Shown in pieces: positions 25,020-34,982 of a DNA stretch of 64,000 nucleotides; position 1 is the stretch's first letter; each line of letters begins with the position of its first letter. This DNA comes from JAAXKN01 sp050258815 (GTDB lineage Bacteria; Bacteroidota; Ignavibacteria; Ignavibacteriales; SURF-24), in contig JBLMZM010000115.1 in assembly GCA_050258815.1 (NCBI GenBank), positions 1-64,000 on the forward strand. Reading direction: 5' to 3'. A program made the translations under genes and the position numbers. Under the pieces are notes generated by a model, which saw nothing but the letters and a program-made list of their open reading frames with translations, ran no database searches and had not been told where the DNA came from.

Positions 25020-25490
25020 ATGGCTGTTTCCCGTAAAAAGAAAATTGGAATATGGATTGCATCGGGAATTATTATTCTTCTGCTTGTCATCCAGTTGATA
25101 CCGGTAGACCACAGCACCGGGAATAACATTGTAATTAATGAGCCCAAATGGGATTCCGAAAGAACGAGAGAGTATGCCAAAAGAGCCTGCTTCGACTGCC
25201 ACAGCAACCAGACAAAATGGCCTGGATACTCATATATTGCTCCTGTTTCATGGTTCGTGACAGACCACGTACATGAAGGGAAACGCAAGTTGAATTTTTC
25301 CGAGTGGAAATATACACCCAAAAAGGCAAAGAGGATCATCAGCGAAATTAAAAGGGGTGAAATGCCCTTAAAATCATACCTGCTGCTTCATCCTGAAGCA
25401 AGACTGACAGATACGGAAAAACAGGAATTCATTTCCGGTCTCGGAAAAACATTAAATATTAATCCGGATTCCATTGCCTCCAAAAAATAA
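25020..25490 (+). CDS. Haem-binding domain protein (cytochrome c-like)
   Basis: A 156-residue protein with an N-terminal membrane anchor (about residues 10-28) and a haem-binding domain. The haem motif FDCHSNQTKWP (C-x-x-C-H form: RACFDCH) is near residues 58-62, and FVTDHVHEGKRKLNFSEW is typical of the Pfam haem-bd family. It probably acts as a periplasmic electron carrier tethered to the inner membrane. It is divergent from the phosphoesterase gene and has no operon partner. Confidence 0.88.
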   Translation: MAVSRKKKIGIWIASGIIILLLVIQLIPVDHSTGNNIVINEPKWDSERTREYAKRACFDCHSNQTKWPGYSYIAPVSWFVTDHVHEGKRKLNFSEWKYTPKKAKRIISEIKRGEMPLKSYLLLHPEARLTDTEKQEFISGLGKTLNINPDSIASKK

Positions 25491-25775
25491 TACCAAATGG
25501 CAGCATGGAATAACAGATAAGTGAAACAGAAACCCAAAACCAGGCAAACAAAAAATCATCTGGCTCTCCGTCCGCAGCGGCATTGGCGATATAGTTGGTT
25601 TCTGATATCCTGCAAAGACATATTTTCATAACGGCTGAATTTTGGATTTTATTTTAGCTGACGTATATTGTGAATATGGATTGAATCCGAAATATATCAT
25701 GAAGAATCATGGCATTTTTGAAATTACAGGCCCATTAATCATAAGTTGAATAACAATAGCAGTTAGCGGAGAATA

Positions 25776-26381
25776 ATGAAAAACATTAAATATTTTCTGA
25801 TCATTTTGGTAACAGTATTATACGGTTGTTCAGGCTCCTATAATCAGCCGGGGAATAGCGGAGCTGGTTTGCCTCAGAAATCCGGCAATATAAAATTTCT
25901 GGTTCCCTGGGGAAACGGCCAGACTACTGTATTATGCGTAGTTGAGGAAATTGATAGTTCAGGATACAGATTGAGAAATTTATCATTCTACAGTGATTCT
26001 ATTAGTCAGAGCAGTAAATTGTACTCCCATAATGATCCCGATTATCCGGTTGCGGTACTGCCGCTGAAGGATAACGCTGGTAATCTTCTGACTATCTGGC
26101 AGTCGGGTGTGGCATATCATTTCAAGGTATATTCATTCAGGGATGGCAATGTAACGAGCGTCCTCGAAAGCGGCTCCGGGTCATATCCCGAATTGTTCTA
26201 CGAGAAAAAGGAATCTGAAGATTTAAGCATTCTTGTCACCAATACTGACCTGGTTAAAAACAAAAAGACCAGGGAAAAAGACCTGCTGCCTGTGAGTGCT
26301 ACGCTGTACAGATGGAATGGAAGCAAATACATAAGCATTCCCAATATCGCCTGGACAAAACGTTTTACCCCGGCAAAGTAA
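25776..26381 (+). CDS. Lipoprotein of unknown function
   Basis: A 201-residue protein with a clear lipobox (VLYGC, Cys18) and a beta-rich body. No known domain is recognised. Residues 35-190 alternate short hydrophobic strands and turns, suggesting a small beta-sandwich or propeller fragment. It is a single gene closed by an intrinsic terminator. Confidence 0.8.
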   Translation: MKNIKYFLIILVTVLYGCSGSYNQPGNSGAGLPQKSGNIKFLVPWGNGQTTVLCVVEEIDSSGYRLRNLSFYSDSISQSSKLYSHNDPDYPVAVLPLKDNAGNLLTIWQSGVAYHFKVYSFRDGNVTSVLESGSGSYPELFYEKKESEDLSILVTNTDLVKNKKTREKDLLPVSATLYRWNGSKYISIPNIAWTKRFTPAK

Positions 26382-26699
26382 AATCGTACTATATTAAAAA
26401 ACAGGGCCGGCCCTGGATCATGCGCGGCTCTGTTTTATTACTCCGCAAAAGACCCCGAAGCCGCTTTTTTAAGTACCCGATTTTACCATTGATACATCCT
26501 TTTACACTGTGTATTACTAATACATGTTAATTTAGGTGGAATTCATACTCTTTTCACTTACTGGCAGTATTGCTCCTGATTTTTTTATGAGACTCTTAAA
26601 AACAAAACTTATGCTCCTGGTGAATTCCCTTTAAACCTTAATTATTTTAATACTGTCGAATAGTTAACCTTTTTATACACAAAAAATGCAGGGAGATTA
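26382..26699. other. Intergenic region before the second TonB-dependent receptor
   Basis: A 318-base stretch. It begins with the terminator of the lipoprotein gene (26398-26440). The rest is AT-rich and presumably carries the promoter of the receptor gene; no convincing box pair or repeat was seen. Confidence 0.6.
26398..26440 (+). terminator. Intrinsic terminator after the lipoprotein gene
   Basis: Arms AAAACAGGGCC (26398-26408) and GGCTCTGTTTT (26426-26436) pair with one G-U, ending in TTTTATTA. A 14-bp GC palindrome (26402-26415) lies inside the left half and could compete with the full stem. Confidence 0.7.
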
Positions 26700-29120
26700 A
26701 TGAGACTTTTTACCAGATTGACACTTTTCTTTTATTTCTTCGCTATTTTTTCCGTTTTTGCCCAGTCTGATAAAAACAATCCCGATGGTGCCATTTCAGG
26801 GAAACTTATCGACGCTCAGACCGGTAAACCTGTCGAATATGCGAGCGTTGTTTTGTTTGATGCCGCAAACAGAAAACAGATAAGCGGGGCCGTATCGAAT
26901 GCAAAGGGTAATTTTGGGATTTCTGAATTAAAACCGGGCAGGTATTTTATTGAAATTTCCTTTATTGGTTACGAAAAGAAAAGGATCAATGACGTCGTAA
27001 TCAGCAGTTCTGAGCCACTGCTGGAACTTGGAGAAATTAAGGTAGAGCAAAAAGCAGTAATGATGGACAACGTTGTCATTGAAGGCCAAAGAGTTCCGTT
27101 TTCCTACCAAATAGACAAAAAGGTAATAAATGTGGATAAATTCAGTACCGCAATTTCTGGTACCGCGGTCGATATTCTGGAAAACATCCCCTCAGTTTCA
27201 GTCGACATTGAAGGCAATGTAAGCCTCAGGGGAAGCGGAAGCTTTACTGTACTGATTGATGGCAGACCTACAATCATGGATCCGCAGGATGCCCTTCAGC
27301 AAATACCAGCCAGTTCAATAGAAAACATCGAAATAATTACGAACCCTTCTGTAAAATATGACCCCGAGGGAGTTGCCGGAATAATAAACCTCGTACTCAA
27401 GAAAAACGAAAACCTGGGTCTTAGCGGCGTGACCAATCTGAGCGCAGGCCTGAATGATAAATATAGCGGAGACATGCTGCTGGATTATAAACAGACAGGC
27501 TTTAACACCATATTCGGTTTAGACTACAGAAAAAGGAATATGACTGAAACCAGCTCAGAAGAGAAGATCTATAACTACCAGGGGAATTTCTCCCGCATTC
27601 AATCTTCAGGAAACGGGAAAAGAGGCAGAGATGGTTTTGGCCTGAGGGCTAACATAAACTTTAGCCTTTGGGAAAACGGTATACTTGGTTTTGGCGCAAG
27701 ATACCATAATAGAAAGATGATTGGGAATATGTCTTCCGACTATTCTGAATATTCAGGAAACTTTCCCCTTGGCGACTTTTATATCAACAGAAATGAAAGC
27801 AACAGATCGGGTGATTCCTATTCTCTCAGCATGAATTTTCAGCATAAATTTGAAACAAAAGGACATGAACTGACTGCTGATTTATCCTACGAAAAAGAAA
27901 AGGGCGATGACGCCAGTATAAGTGAACTGCTAAGAGGACAGACTATCACGAGCGGGAAAAAGACTACAGAGGGCGGACCCGCAGGTGAATTTAATACGAA
28001 AATCGACTATACATTGCCTTTGGGTGCCCAGGCTAAATTCGAATCCGGCCTGGAGGGCCAGTCGGAATTTGCAGATGAAAATACCAGCTACCATACATAC
28101 AGCAGCTTAACCAGTAGTTACGTGCTTCAGCCGGAATTCAGCTTCTCAACAAAATCAAGGAACGATGAATATTCAGTCTATTCAGTCTATTCCAATATGA
28201 TAAGCAACTTCGGTTTTCAACTGGGAGTAAGAGGAGAATATACCTACAGGAAAATTGAAATTCCGGCAAAAAACAACATATTCAACATCGACAGGTGGGA
28301 CTACTTCCCCACCCTGCACCTCTCATATAAGCTGGCTGGTGACCAGCAGTTCATTGCAAGCTATTCCAAAAGAATACAGAGGCCCCGGAACTGGACACTG
28401 GAACCCTTTGATACCTGGGTCGATGCAAATACGGTCCACCGCGGAAACCCGTCCCTCCGGCCTGAATTAATTGATTCTTACGAATTAGGATTCCAAACGC
28501 TCATTGGCATTGTTTCATTTTCTTCAGAAGTATATTACAGGGTAAATAACAGCAAAATATCGGGTGTAAGATCGGTGTATTCCGATAATGTAACACTTGA
28601 GACCTATGAGAATATTGGTTCTGATTACTCCCTGGGCACAGAGCTTATGGCAAGTACTGAACTGTTTAAGTTCTGGAGCATTGATATGATGGGAAACCTG
28701 TATGACTACAGGCTCAAAAGCAACCTGAATGGCGAGACCTCTACAAGGAAAAGTTTTAACTGGCGATCCAGAATGAGCAATTCGCTGAAATTCACCTCAT
28801 CTCTGAGTCTCCAGCTTAATGCCGATTATAACAGCCCTTCGGTTTCCTATCAGGATAGAACAGAAGGCACTTTTACTCTGGATTTGGCCGTCAAAAAGGA
28901 ATTTATGGATAGGCAGATCTCACTTACACTTCAGGTTAGGGATCTACTAAGAACCCATAGACATAAATCCACAACTGAGAGCGCAGGATATTATTCCTAC
29001 AGTAATCATTTTGGCGAATCTCCAATGCTCATGCTGAACCTGAGATACTCGATAAACAACTTCAAGCAGGAAAGGCAAAGAGAACCTAATGGAGATGAGT
29101 TCAACAACGACGAAGGCTGA
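26700..29120 (+). CDS. TonB-dependent receptor, OMP beta-barrel 3 type
   Basis: An 806-residue outer-membrane protein with a signal peptide (residues 1-22), a carboxypeptidase-like regulatory domain (about 30-115, SGKLIDAQTGKPVEYASVVLF), a plug domain (about 135-235, VSLRGSGSFTVLIDGRP) and a long beta barrel. The IDGRP segment and the final NLRYSINNFKQ strand are typical of the outer-membrane beta-barrel family of Bacteroidota. The ligand is unknown. A GGGAG ribosome-binding site precedes the ATG. It is a single gene. Confidence 0.9.
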   Translation: MRLFTRLTLFFYFFAIFSVFAQSDKNNPDGAISGKLIDAQTGKPVEYASVVLFDAANRKQISGAVSNAKGNFGISELKPGRYFIEISFIGYEKKRINDVVISSSEPLLELGEIKVEQKAVMMDNVVIEGQRVPFSYQIDKKVINVDKFSTAISGTAVDILENIPSVSVDIEGNVSLRGSGSFTVLIDGRPTIMDPQDALQQIPASSIENIEIITNPSVKYDPEGVAGIINLVLKKNENLGLSGVTNLSAGLNDKYSGDMLLDYKQTGFNTIFGLDYRKRNMTETSSEEKIYNYQGNFSRIQSSGNGKRGRDGFGLRANINFSLWENGILGFGARYHNRKMIGNMSSDYSEYSGNFPLGDFYINRNESNRSGDSYSLSMNFQHKFETKGHELTADLSYEKEKGDDASISELLRGQTITSGKKTTEGGPAGEFNTKIDYTLPLGAQAKFESGLEGQSEFADENTSYHTYSSLTSSYVLQPEFSFSTKSRNDEYSVYSVYSNMISNFGFQLGVRGEYTYRKIEIPAKNNIFNIDRWDYFPTLHLSYKLAGDQQFIASYSKRIQRPRNWTLEPFDTWVDANTVHRGNPSLRPELIDSYELGFQTLIGIVSFSSEVYYRVNNSKISGVRSVYSDNVTLETYENIGSDYSLGTELMASTELFKFWSIDMMGNLYDYRLKSNLNGETSTRKSFNWRSRMSNSLKFTSSLSLQLNADYNSPSVSYQDRTEGTFTLDLAVKKEFMDRQISLTLQVRDLLRTHRHKSTTESAGYYSYSNHFGESPMLMLNLRYSINNFKQERQREPNGDEFNNDEG

Positions 29121-29190
29121 TATATATAATTATATGATTGTTATTTTGTAATATTTTACCAGTCTGCATTACCTCAGCAGCTATTTCCCC

Positions 29191-29224
29191 TTACATTAAC
29201 CCCATTAAAACGGGGTTAATGTAA
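29191..29224. repeat. Perfect 13-bp inverted repeat (stem-loop)
   Basis: TTACATTAACCCC (29191-29203) and GGGGTTAATGTAA (29212-29224) with an 8-base loop, between the TonB receptor and recQ. The stem would be very stable, but no T run follows on either strand, so a canonical terminator is not supported. An mRNA-stabilising hairpin or a factor-dependent stop is possible. Confidence 0.6.
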
Positions 29225-29311
29225 AACCCGCAGAAAAATCATCAATACAGTCACAATCGGGAATTATTTGTCTCATCTTTTGTTTAAATTGCTGAATAAA
29301 TTTTAGGAAAC

Positions 29312-31492
29312 ATGGACCGGGCAAAGAAAATACTCAAGGATGTATTCGGATACGACTCTTTTAAGCCGCTTCAGCACGAAATCATAAATAATGTACTGAA
29401 AAAGAAGGATGCATTGGTCATTATGCCGACCGGGGGCGGTAAATCCATCTGCTATCAGATCCCCGCTCTCATATTTGAGGGACTTACAATTGTAATCTCT
29501 CCGCTGATTTCCCTCATGAAAGACCAGGTAGAACAGCTGAATGAACTGGGGGTTAACGCTGTTTTACTCAATAGTTCTATTTCAAACGTGGAATACCAGA
29601 GAAACCTTCAGAAAATACTGAATAAAAAAGCTAAGATCCTTTACCTGGCTCCGGAATCCCTATCCAGGGACGATATTCAGCAGCTGTTGACAGAAGTAAA
29701 GCTAGATTGCATTACTATTGATGAAGCTCATTGTATATCGGAATGGGGACACGATTTTCGGCCTGAATACAGGCAGCTCGGCTCATTCCGCAACAGGTAC
29801 CCGGAAGCGGTCTGTATTGGACTAACGGCAACGGCAACACCCAGGGTGCAGGACGATATCAGAAAAAACCTCAATATGGTGAACCCTGCTAAATTTGTTG
29901 CCAGCTTTAACCGCGATAACCTGCTCTTAAGAGTAATCCCTAAGAAAGATCCCTTCAGCCAGACACTAGGGTTTCTTAAGGATTTTAAGGATCAGTCAGG
30001 AATAATCTACTGTTTTTCGAAAAAACAGGTTGATACCCTGACCGCACAGCTAACTGCACATGGCTATTCCGTGAGGCCATACCACGCCGGACTGAGCGCC
30101 GTGGAAAGGACACAAAACCAGGACCTGTTTATCAAGGATAAGATCCAGATAATTGTTGCCACAATCGCCTTCGGTATGGGCATCAATAAATCAAATATCA
30201 GATTTGTGATACATTACGACCTGCCCAAAAATATTGAATCCTACTATCAGGAAATAGGCCGTTCGGGACGTGATGGACTTAAGTCTGAGTGCCTCCTGCT
30301 CTTTAGCTACGGCGATATAAGCAAAATCGACTATTTCATAAAACAGAAAGAAAATGAGCTCGAAAGGGTCGTTGCTAAAATGCACCTCGAGTCCATGCTC
30401 CGCTATGCTGAGGCAAATATATGCAGGCGCATCCCCCTGATAGGCTATTTCGGCGAAAATTACAGGGAGGAATATTGCGGGATGTGCGATAACTGCCTGT
30501 CAGATAAAATTGAGCTGAGCGACGTGACCATTGCGGCACAGAAATTTTTGTCATGCATGAAAAGAACTGGTGAAATATTCGGGGCAAACTATATCATTGA
30601 TGTCCTTCTGGGCATGGAAACAGAAAGGATATTCAGCAATAACCACCAAAACCTCACGGTCTATGGAATCGGCAAGGAACTATCCAGAAAACAATGGCTG
30701 AAACTCTCAAGACAGCTTGTAGCAGACCACTATGTCTTCAAAGACCTTGAATACGGCAGCTTTAAATTGACAAAAAAAGCTTACACCGTACTGCTGCAAA
30801 ATGAAAAGGTGCTCGCAGATATCAGAGAAACCGAGGTTAAGGCTAAAAAGATAAAAACTGATGAAGAGGCCTATGACCTGGTACTTTTTGAACTTCTCAG
30901 GAAGAAAAGGAAGAATCTGGCTGAGGAGATGAACGTTCCTCCCTATGTCATATTTTCCGATAAAACACTTACTCAGATGGCTGCCCGCTTCCCCCGCTCA
31001 GAGGCAAGTTTCCTCGGAATCCAGGGTGTAGGTGCCCAGAAAGCCCGGAATTTCGGACCGGCTTTTATTGAGGTAATTGAAACCTATTGCAAACAGAATA
31101 ATCTTAATAAATCCGCTGATGATGCCAGCCCGCGTAAAGTGCCATCAAACGGTGAAAAGAAGCCAAGACATGTAGCCGTTGGAGAAGCATTTAATAACGG
31201 AGCCTCGTTTGACCAACTGATAAAGACACTCAACGTAAAGCCTTTAACGATTCAGGAACACCTCTATAAATTTCTGCTCGCAGGCAATACCTTAAGGCAG
31301 AATGGACTGGAAGAACTCATTAACCTGCCCGATACCATAAAGGAAAAAGTATACTCGCTATTTAATTCCGGGGGAACTGAAAGACTTGCCCCGGTATTTG
31401 AAAAAATGAACTCTGAAGTAAACTATGATGATTTAAGAATGCTCAGGATACTGTACCTCAATTCAAAGCTGCTTTCAGAGCAGCAGGCATAA
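29312..31492 (+). CDS. recQ: ATP-dependent DNA helicase RecQ (full-length form)
   Basis: A 726-residue 3'-5' helicase. Walker A is MPTGGGKS near residue 43, the DEAH-type box is IDEAHCISEWGHDFRPEY near 135, and motif VI is QEIGRSGRDG. The zinc site (CRRI...CGMCDNC) is near residues 370-393, followed by an RQC winged helix, an HRDC domain (about 510-590) and a C-terminal helix-turn-helix tail (about 625-720). This is the complete domain order of repair RecQ. A second, shorter RecQ is encoded at 61152-62597. Confidence 0.96.
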   Translation: MDRAKKILKDVFGYDSFKPLQHEIINNVLKKKDALVIMPTGGGKSICYQIPALIFEGLTIVISPLISLMKDQVEQLNELGVNAVLLNSSISNVEYQRNLQKILNKKAKILYLAPESLSRDDIQQLLTEVKLDCITIDEAHCISEWGHDFRPEYRQLGSFRNRYPEAVCIGLTATATPRVQDDIRKNLNMVNPAKFVASFNRDNLLLRVIPKKDPFSQTLGFLKDFKDQSGIIYCFSKKQVDTLTAQLTAHGYSVRPYHAGLSAVERTQNQDLFIKDKIQIIVATIAFGMGINKSNIRFVIHYDLPKNIESYYQEIGRSGRDGLKSECLLLFSYGDISKIDYFIKQKENELERVVAKMHLESMLRYAEANICRRIPLIGYFGENYREEYCGMCDNCLSDKIELSDVTIAAQKFLSCMKRTGEIFGANYIIDVLLGMETERIFSNNHQNLTVYGIGKELSRKQWLKLSRQLVADHYVFKDLEYGSFKLTKKAYTVLLQNEKVLADIRETEVKAKKIKTDEEAYDLVLFELLRKKRKNLAEEMNVPPYVIFSDKTLTQMAARFPRSEASFLGIQGVGAQKARNFGPAFIEVIETYCKQNNLNKSADDASPRKVPSNGEKKPRHVAVGEAFNNGASFDQLIKTLNVKPLTIQEHLYKFLLAGNTLRQNGLEELINLPDTIKEKVYSLFNSGGTERLAPVFEKMNSEVNYDDLRMLRILYLNSKLLSEQQA

Positions 31493-31498
31493 AATACT

Positions 31499-31515
31499 TG
31501 CCCCACCCCGGGGCA
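31499..31515 (+). terminator. Short GC-rich hairpin after recQ
   Basis: Stem TGCCCC (31499-31504) and GGGGCA (31510-31515) with a 5-base loop, starting 6 bases after the recQ stop. The following sequence is only weakly T-rich, so termination is plausible but not certain. Confidence 0.4.
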
Positions 31516-31704
31516 TTATCCCCCGTATTGAACCGCAATTACGATGCACCTCAATGTTCTTTTTAGGAGGCAGATTTTCACTTATGGAAGAAGCAATCCA
31601 TACACATATCTTTGCATGTATGACATATTTTTCTACATTATTATATATGAGTACAACTATGAACCGGGGATACGTCATAATTTAACCTTTCTGCGGGGTC
31701 TCCT

Positions 31705-34092
31705 ATGAAAACACTGACATTAGCATTAATAATTATAATATCTTCACTTTCCTTCTCACAGGGTAATCAGTGGGTAATCTACAACAGCGTTAATTCACGC
31801 CTTCCAAATAATACAGTTTATGCTATAGCTATCGATAAACAGGGCGTAAAATGGATTGGGACAGGTATGGGCCTGGCCTGTTTTGACGGAACTACATGGA
31901 AGATTTTCAGGAAGGCAAACTCCGGCCTGCCTCATGATGTGGTCCGTGCAATTGCAATTGATGAACAGGGCAACAAGTGGATCGGTACCAACGGAGGCGG
32001 CCTGGCAAAGTTTGACGGCACTAACTGGACCGTTTACAATAAGTCAAATTCTGGTCTGACCGATTCAACAGTCCGTGCAATTGTGATTGATAAGCAGGGC
32101 AATAAATGGATCGGCACCTACAATAAAGGTTTATTCAAATATGACGGCACAAGCTGGATCGTCTACGACAATTCTACCTCAAGCCTGCCGATTAACTGCG
32201 TACTCTCCCTGGCAATTGATCAGCTGGGCAATAAATGGGTGGGAACAAATGGCGGAGGTGTTGCTAAATTCGACGGTACGAAATGGACAATTTACAACAA
32301 ATTAAACTCCGGAACCCATTGCAATACTTTCCTGTCCATTGTTATTGATTCAAAAAATATTAAATGGTTTGGGACTTATAATGCAGCCCTGGAAAAATTT
32401 GATGACAATGACTGGTTCTACTATGATTCCACGCATACAACAATCAGGGACAGATGGGTGCATGCAGTTGCTATTGACCGCCAGGATGTAAAGTGGGCCG
32501 GGACTAACGGGCATTGCCTGGCAAGGTATGATAACAAGATTTGGACCGCCTACGATACTGCAACATCTGCCATTCCCGATACATGCGTCCTTGCAATTGC
32601 AGTTGATCAGCAGAATAATAAATGGATAGGAACAAATATCGGCGGCCTGGCCGTACTAAATGAGAATGGAATTAACATTAAATCCATTATAGTTACCTTG
32701 CCTGCCGGCGGAACCGTCTGGACCTGCGGAAGCCGCCAGAATATAAACTGGAACAGCAGCAACGTTTCAGGCAACGTAAATATCAAATTGTCTCTCAATG
32801 GAGGGAACACTTTCCCAATCCTCCTGGCATCAGATACTCCAAATGACGGAATTGAAAGCGTGATTTTACCCGACGAACAGGCCCAGGACTGCAGGATTCT
32901 GATCGAATCCTCCCTAGATGCAACCGTTCAGGGAATTAACCCCGGAAACTTTAGTATCGTTAAATTGAAAACACCTGCCCTAATTACACCCGCAAATGGA
33001 GATGCAGTTGGACTGGTATCATTGCTTACACTGCAATGGAGTAAAATCGCTGACGCAGCAAACTATAAATTCCAGCTTTCAACTGACAGCGATTTTAAGA
33101 ATATAGTTATCAGTGACTCTACACTTCATGATACACTTAAGACTATTACTACGCTTTCCAAAAATACCAAATACTTCTGGAGAGTCTGTGCCAAAAATCC
33201 GGGAAGCACCGGGCAATGGTCCGAAACATGGAATTTTTCCACTACAATGCCTTTACCAGAAATTACTAATCTGATTTCACCGGCTGATAATTCCAGCAAT
33301 GTTCCTGAAAGAATCCGGTTTATCTGGCACAGGTCCAGGAATGCGGTTACCTACAGACTTACTGTAAGCGAAAATAGTGAGTTCTCCCGGGTATTCTTTT
33401 CCGATTCCATAATAAACGACTCCTCAAAAGAGGTAATCGGCCTTAAACACGGGGAAAAATACTACTGGAGAGTCATTGGAGAAAATGCCTCCGGCGTGGC
33501 TCCAGGCTCAGCCACCTGGAGTTTCATGACTCAGCTCTATTATCCCGACAGCCTTGAGGCAATTTCAATGGGCCCAAAAAAGATAAAACTTACGTGGAGA
33601 GATAACTCGAACAATGAATTGGGATTTATTGTTGAAAGGAAATATGATTCCGACTTTTATACTATAGATACCGCCATGGCAAACAGCACTTCATTTGTCG
33701 ATTCCGTATTCAGCGTTCTTGGTAACTATGTATACCGCATAAAAGCATTCACAGCTGAAGTGCAGTCAGTATATAGCAATACTGCTTCTGTAGTCGTTAC
33801 ACACCTCAGAAATAAGACTCCGCTCCCCGAAGTCTTTATACTTAACCAGAATTACCCTAACCCGTTCAATCCATCGACAAAAATCAAATATTCAGTCCCA
33901 AAGGAATCCTTTGTTTCTCTCAGGGTTTATGACCTCCTTGGCAACGAAATCATGACGCTGGTCAGCTCTAAACACAGTCCCGGCAATTATGAGATAATTT
34001 TTGACGGCAGCAACCTGCCCAGCGGTGTTTATATGTACTGCATGGATGCGGGCCAATATAAGATGACCAAGAAACTTGTATTATTGAAATAG
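31705..34092 (+). CDS. T9SS-secreted seven-repeat propeller protein
   Basis: A 795-residue extracellular protein. After the signal peptide (residues 1-19) come seven repeats of about 43 residues (about 20-325), each with an AIDxQGxKWIGT core and FDG end; these match two-component-regulator-type propeller repeats and should close as a propeller. Then come an Ig-like segment, two or three fibronectin III-like domains (about 420-700) and a C-terminal type A sorting domain (about 715-795) with NQNYPNPFNPSTKI and GVYMY. The protein should be exported by the type IX system and anchored or released at the surface. No enzymatic domain is seen. Confidence 0.92.
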   Translation: MKTLTLALIIIISSLSFSQGNQWVIYNSVNSRLPNNTVYAIAIDKQGVKWIGTGMGLACFDGTTWKIFRKANSGLPHDVVRAIAIDEQGNKWIGTNGGGLAKFDGTNWTVYNKSNSGLTDSTVRAIVIDKQGNKWIGTYNKGLFKYDGTSWIVYDNSTSSLPINCVLSLAIDQLGNKWVGTNGGGVAKFDGTKWTIYNKLNSGTHCNTFLSIVIDSKNIKWFGTYNAALEKFDDNDWFYYDSTHTTIRDRWVHAVAIDRQDVKWAGTNGHCLARYDNKIWTAYDTATSAIPDTCVLAIAVDQQNNKWIGTNIGGLAVLNENGINIKSIIVTLPAGGTVWTCGSRQNINWNSSNVSGNVNIKLSLNGGNTFPILLASDTPNDGIESVILPDEQAQDCRILIESSLDATVQGINPGNFSIVKLKTPALITPANGDAVGLVSLLTLQWSKIADAANYKFQLSTDSDFKNIVISDSTLHDTLKTITTLSKNTKYFWRVCAKNPGSTGQWSETWNFSTTMPLPEITNLISPADNSSNVPERIRFIWHRSRNAVTYRLTVSENSEFSRVFFSDSIINDSSKEVIGLKHGEKYYWRVIGENASGVAPGSATWSFMTQLYYPDSLEAISMGPKKIKLTWRDNSNNELGFIVERKYDSDFYTIDTAMANSTSFVDSVFSVLGNYVYRIKAFTAEVQSVYSNTASVVVTHLRNKTPLPEVFILNQNYPNPFNPSTKIKYSVPKESFVSLRVYDLLGNEIMTLVSSKHSPGNYEIIFDGSNLPSGVYMYCMDAGQYKMTKKLVLLK

Positions 34093-34112
34093 GGTAAATT
34101 TTCCTGTTTATT

Positions 34113-34150
34113 GGGAATGGCCAGCCTTTTTACTGGCTATTCCCTTTACC
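34113..34150 (+). terminator. Intrinsic terminator after the T9SS protein gene
   Basis: Arms GGGAATGGCCAG (34113-34124) and CTGGCTATTCCC (34133-34144) pair over 12 positions with one G-U, with a T-rich 8-base loop, followed by TTTACC. It starts 20 bases after the stop. Confidence 0.75.
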
Positions 34151-34372
34151 TGATAACCTTAAGCCCGGCATTTTGGCCTTGCAGTTTTGCCCCACAATAT
34201 GAAAATTGGTATTGTCAATTTATACAGGAAGGATCATAGATTATCGTTTCTGAATAGTTACTTTCTTCGACTTTATGAGCCTGTTCTAATCCTGATCATC
34301 TTCACCCGGAAAATCAACGATCCTGTTAACTATAGTTATTTTTAGCTATGGAATTAAATATTGAGGTGAAAT

Positions 34373-34729
34373 ATGACCATGAGTAAATTTATTCTGCAAA
34401 TTTTCGAACTCATTCTGCTCGGTATTCTTCCTGCCTTCGTGCTTGTCCTCTTTGGGGAACTAAGCGGCAATGAAGTAGTGGGATGGATATTTGCTTCTGC
34501 ATTTGGAGTATCAATTTGCGCGTTTATGCGTGTAACGGGATTAAAATTTGCCGGCTATTTTTTAACGGGATTAATGATGATCCTGCCTATATGGCTTATT
34601 TTTGCTTTTATGGCAGATCCTGGTGAACTTGAAAGGAATTACCCTGGGTTAATTTTTTATTCCGCCTGCTGCCTCGCAGGATTATTCATGGGACCAAGAT
34701 TCAGATTCAGGAAAAATAAACTGGCCTGA
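34373..34729 (+). CDS. Small membrane protein of unknown function
   Basis: A 118-residue protein with about four transmembrane helices (about residues 8-28, 33-52, 57-78, 92-110) and a basic tail RFRFRKNK. No family is recognised. It has a GAGG ribosome-binding site and a second in-frame ATG at codon 3. It lies 238 bases before the SPFH-like gene, so an operon is uncertain. Confidence 0.75.
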   Translation: MTMSKFILQIFELILLGILPAFVLVLFGELSGNEVVGWIFASAFGVSICAFMRVTGLKFAGYFLTGLMMILPIWLIFAFMADPGELERNYPGLIFYSACCLAGLFMGPRFRFRKNKLA

Positions 34730-34982
34730 AACATTAATTATTATTTTACGCCGGCAGCGCTTCCTGTAGAGGTTCCCCGCCTTATGATTTAATGCAAAAG
34801 GCATAATTATTTACAAAAAGGAATCATTTATGCATGTTTTCCTTTATTTTATTAACAAATACTTGATTTTTTCCTTAAATATATTAAATTCGTCTCGATT
34901 TTATGCTGTTCCTCTGGAACGCTTTAGAAAAGCCTTTGTTGGCTTCATGAATTTGAAATAAGAGAATTTGGAGAAATTAGAA

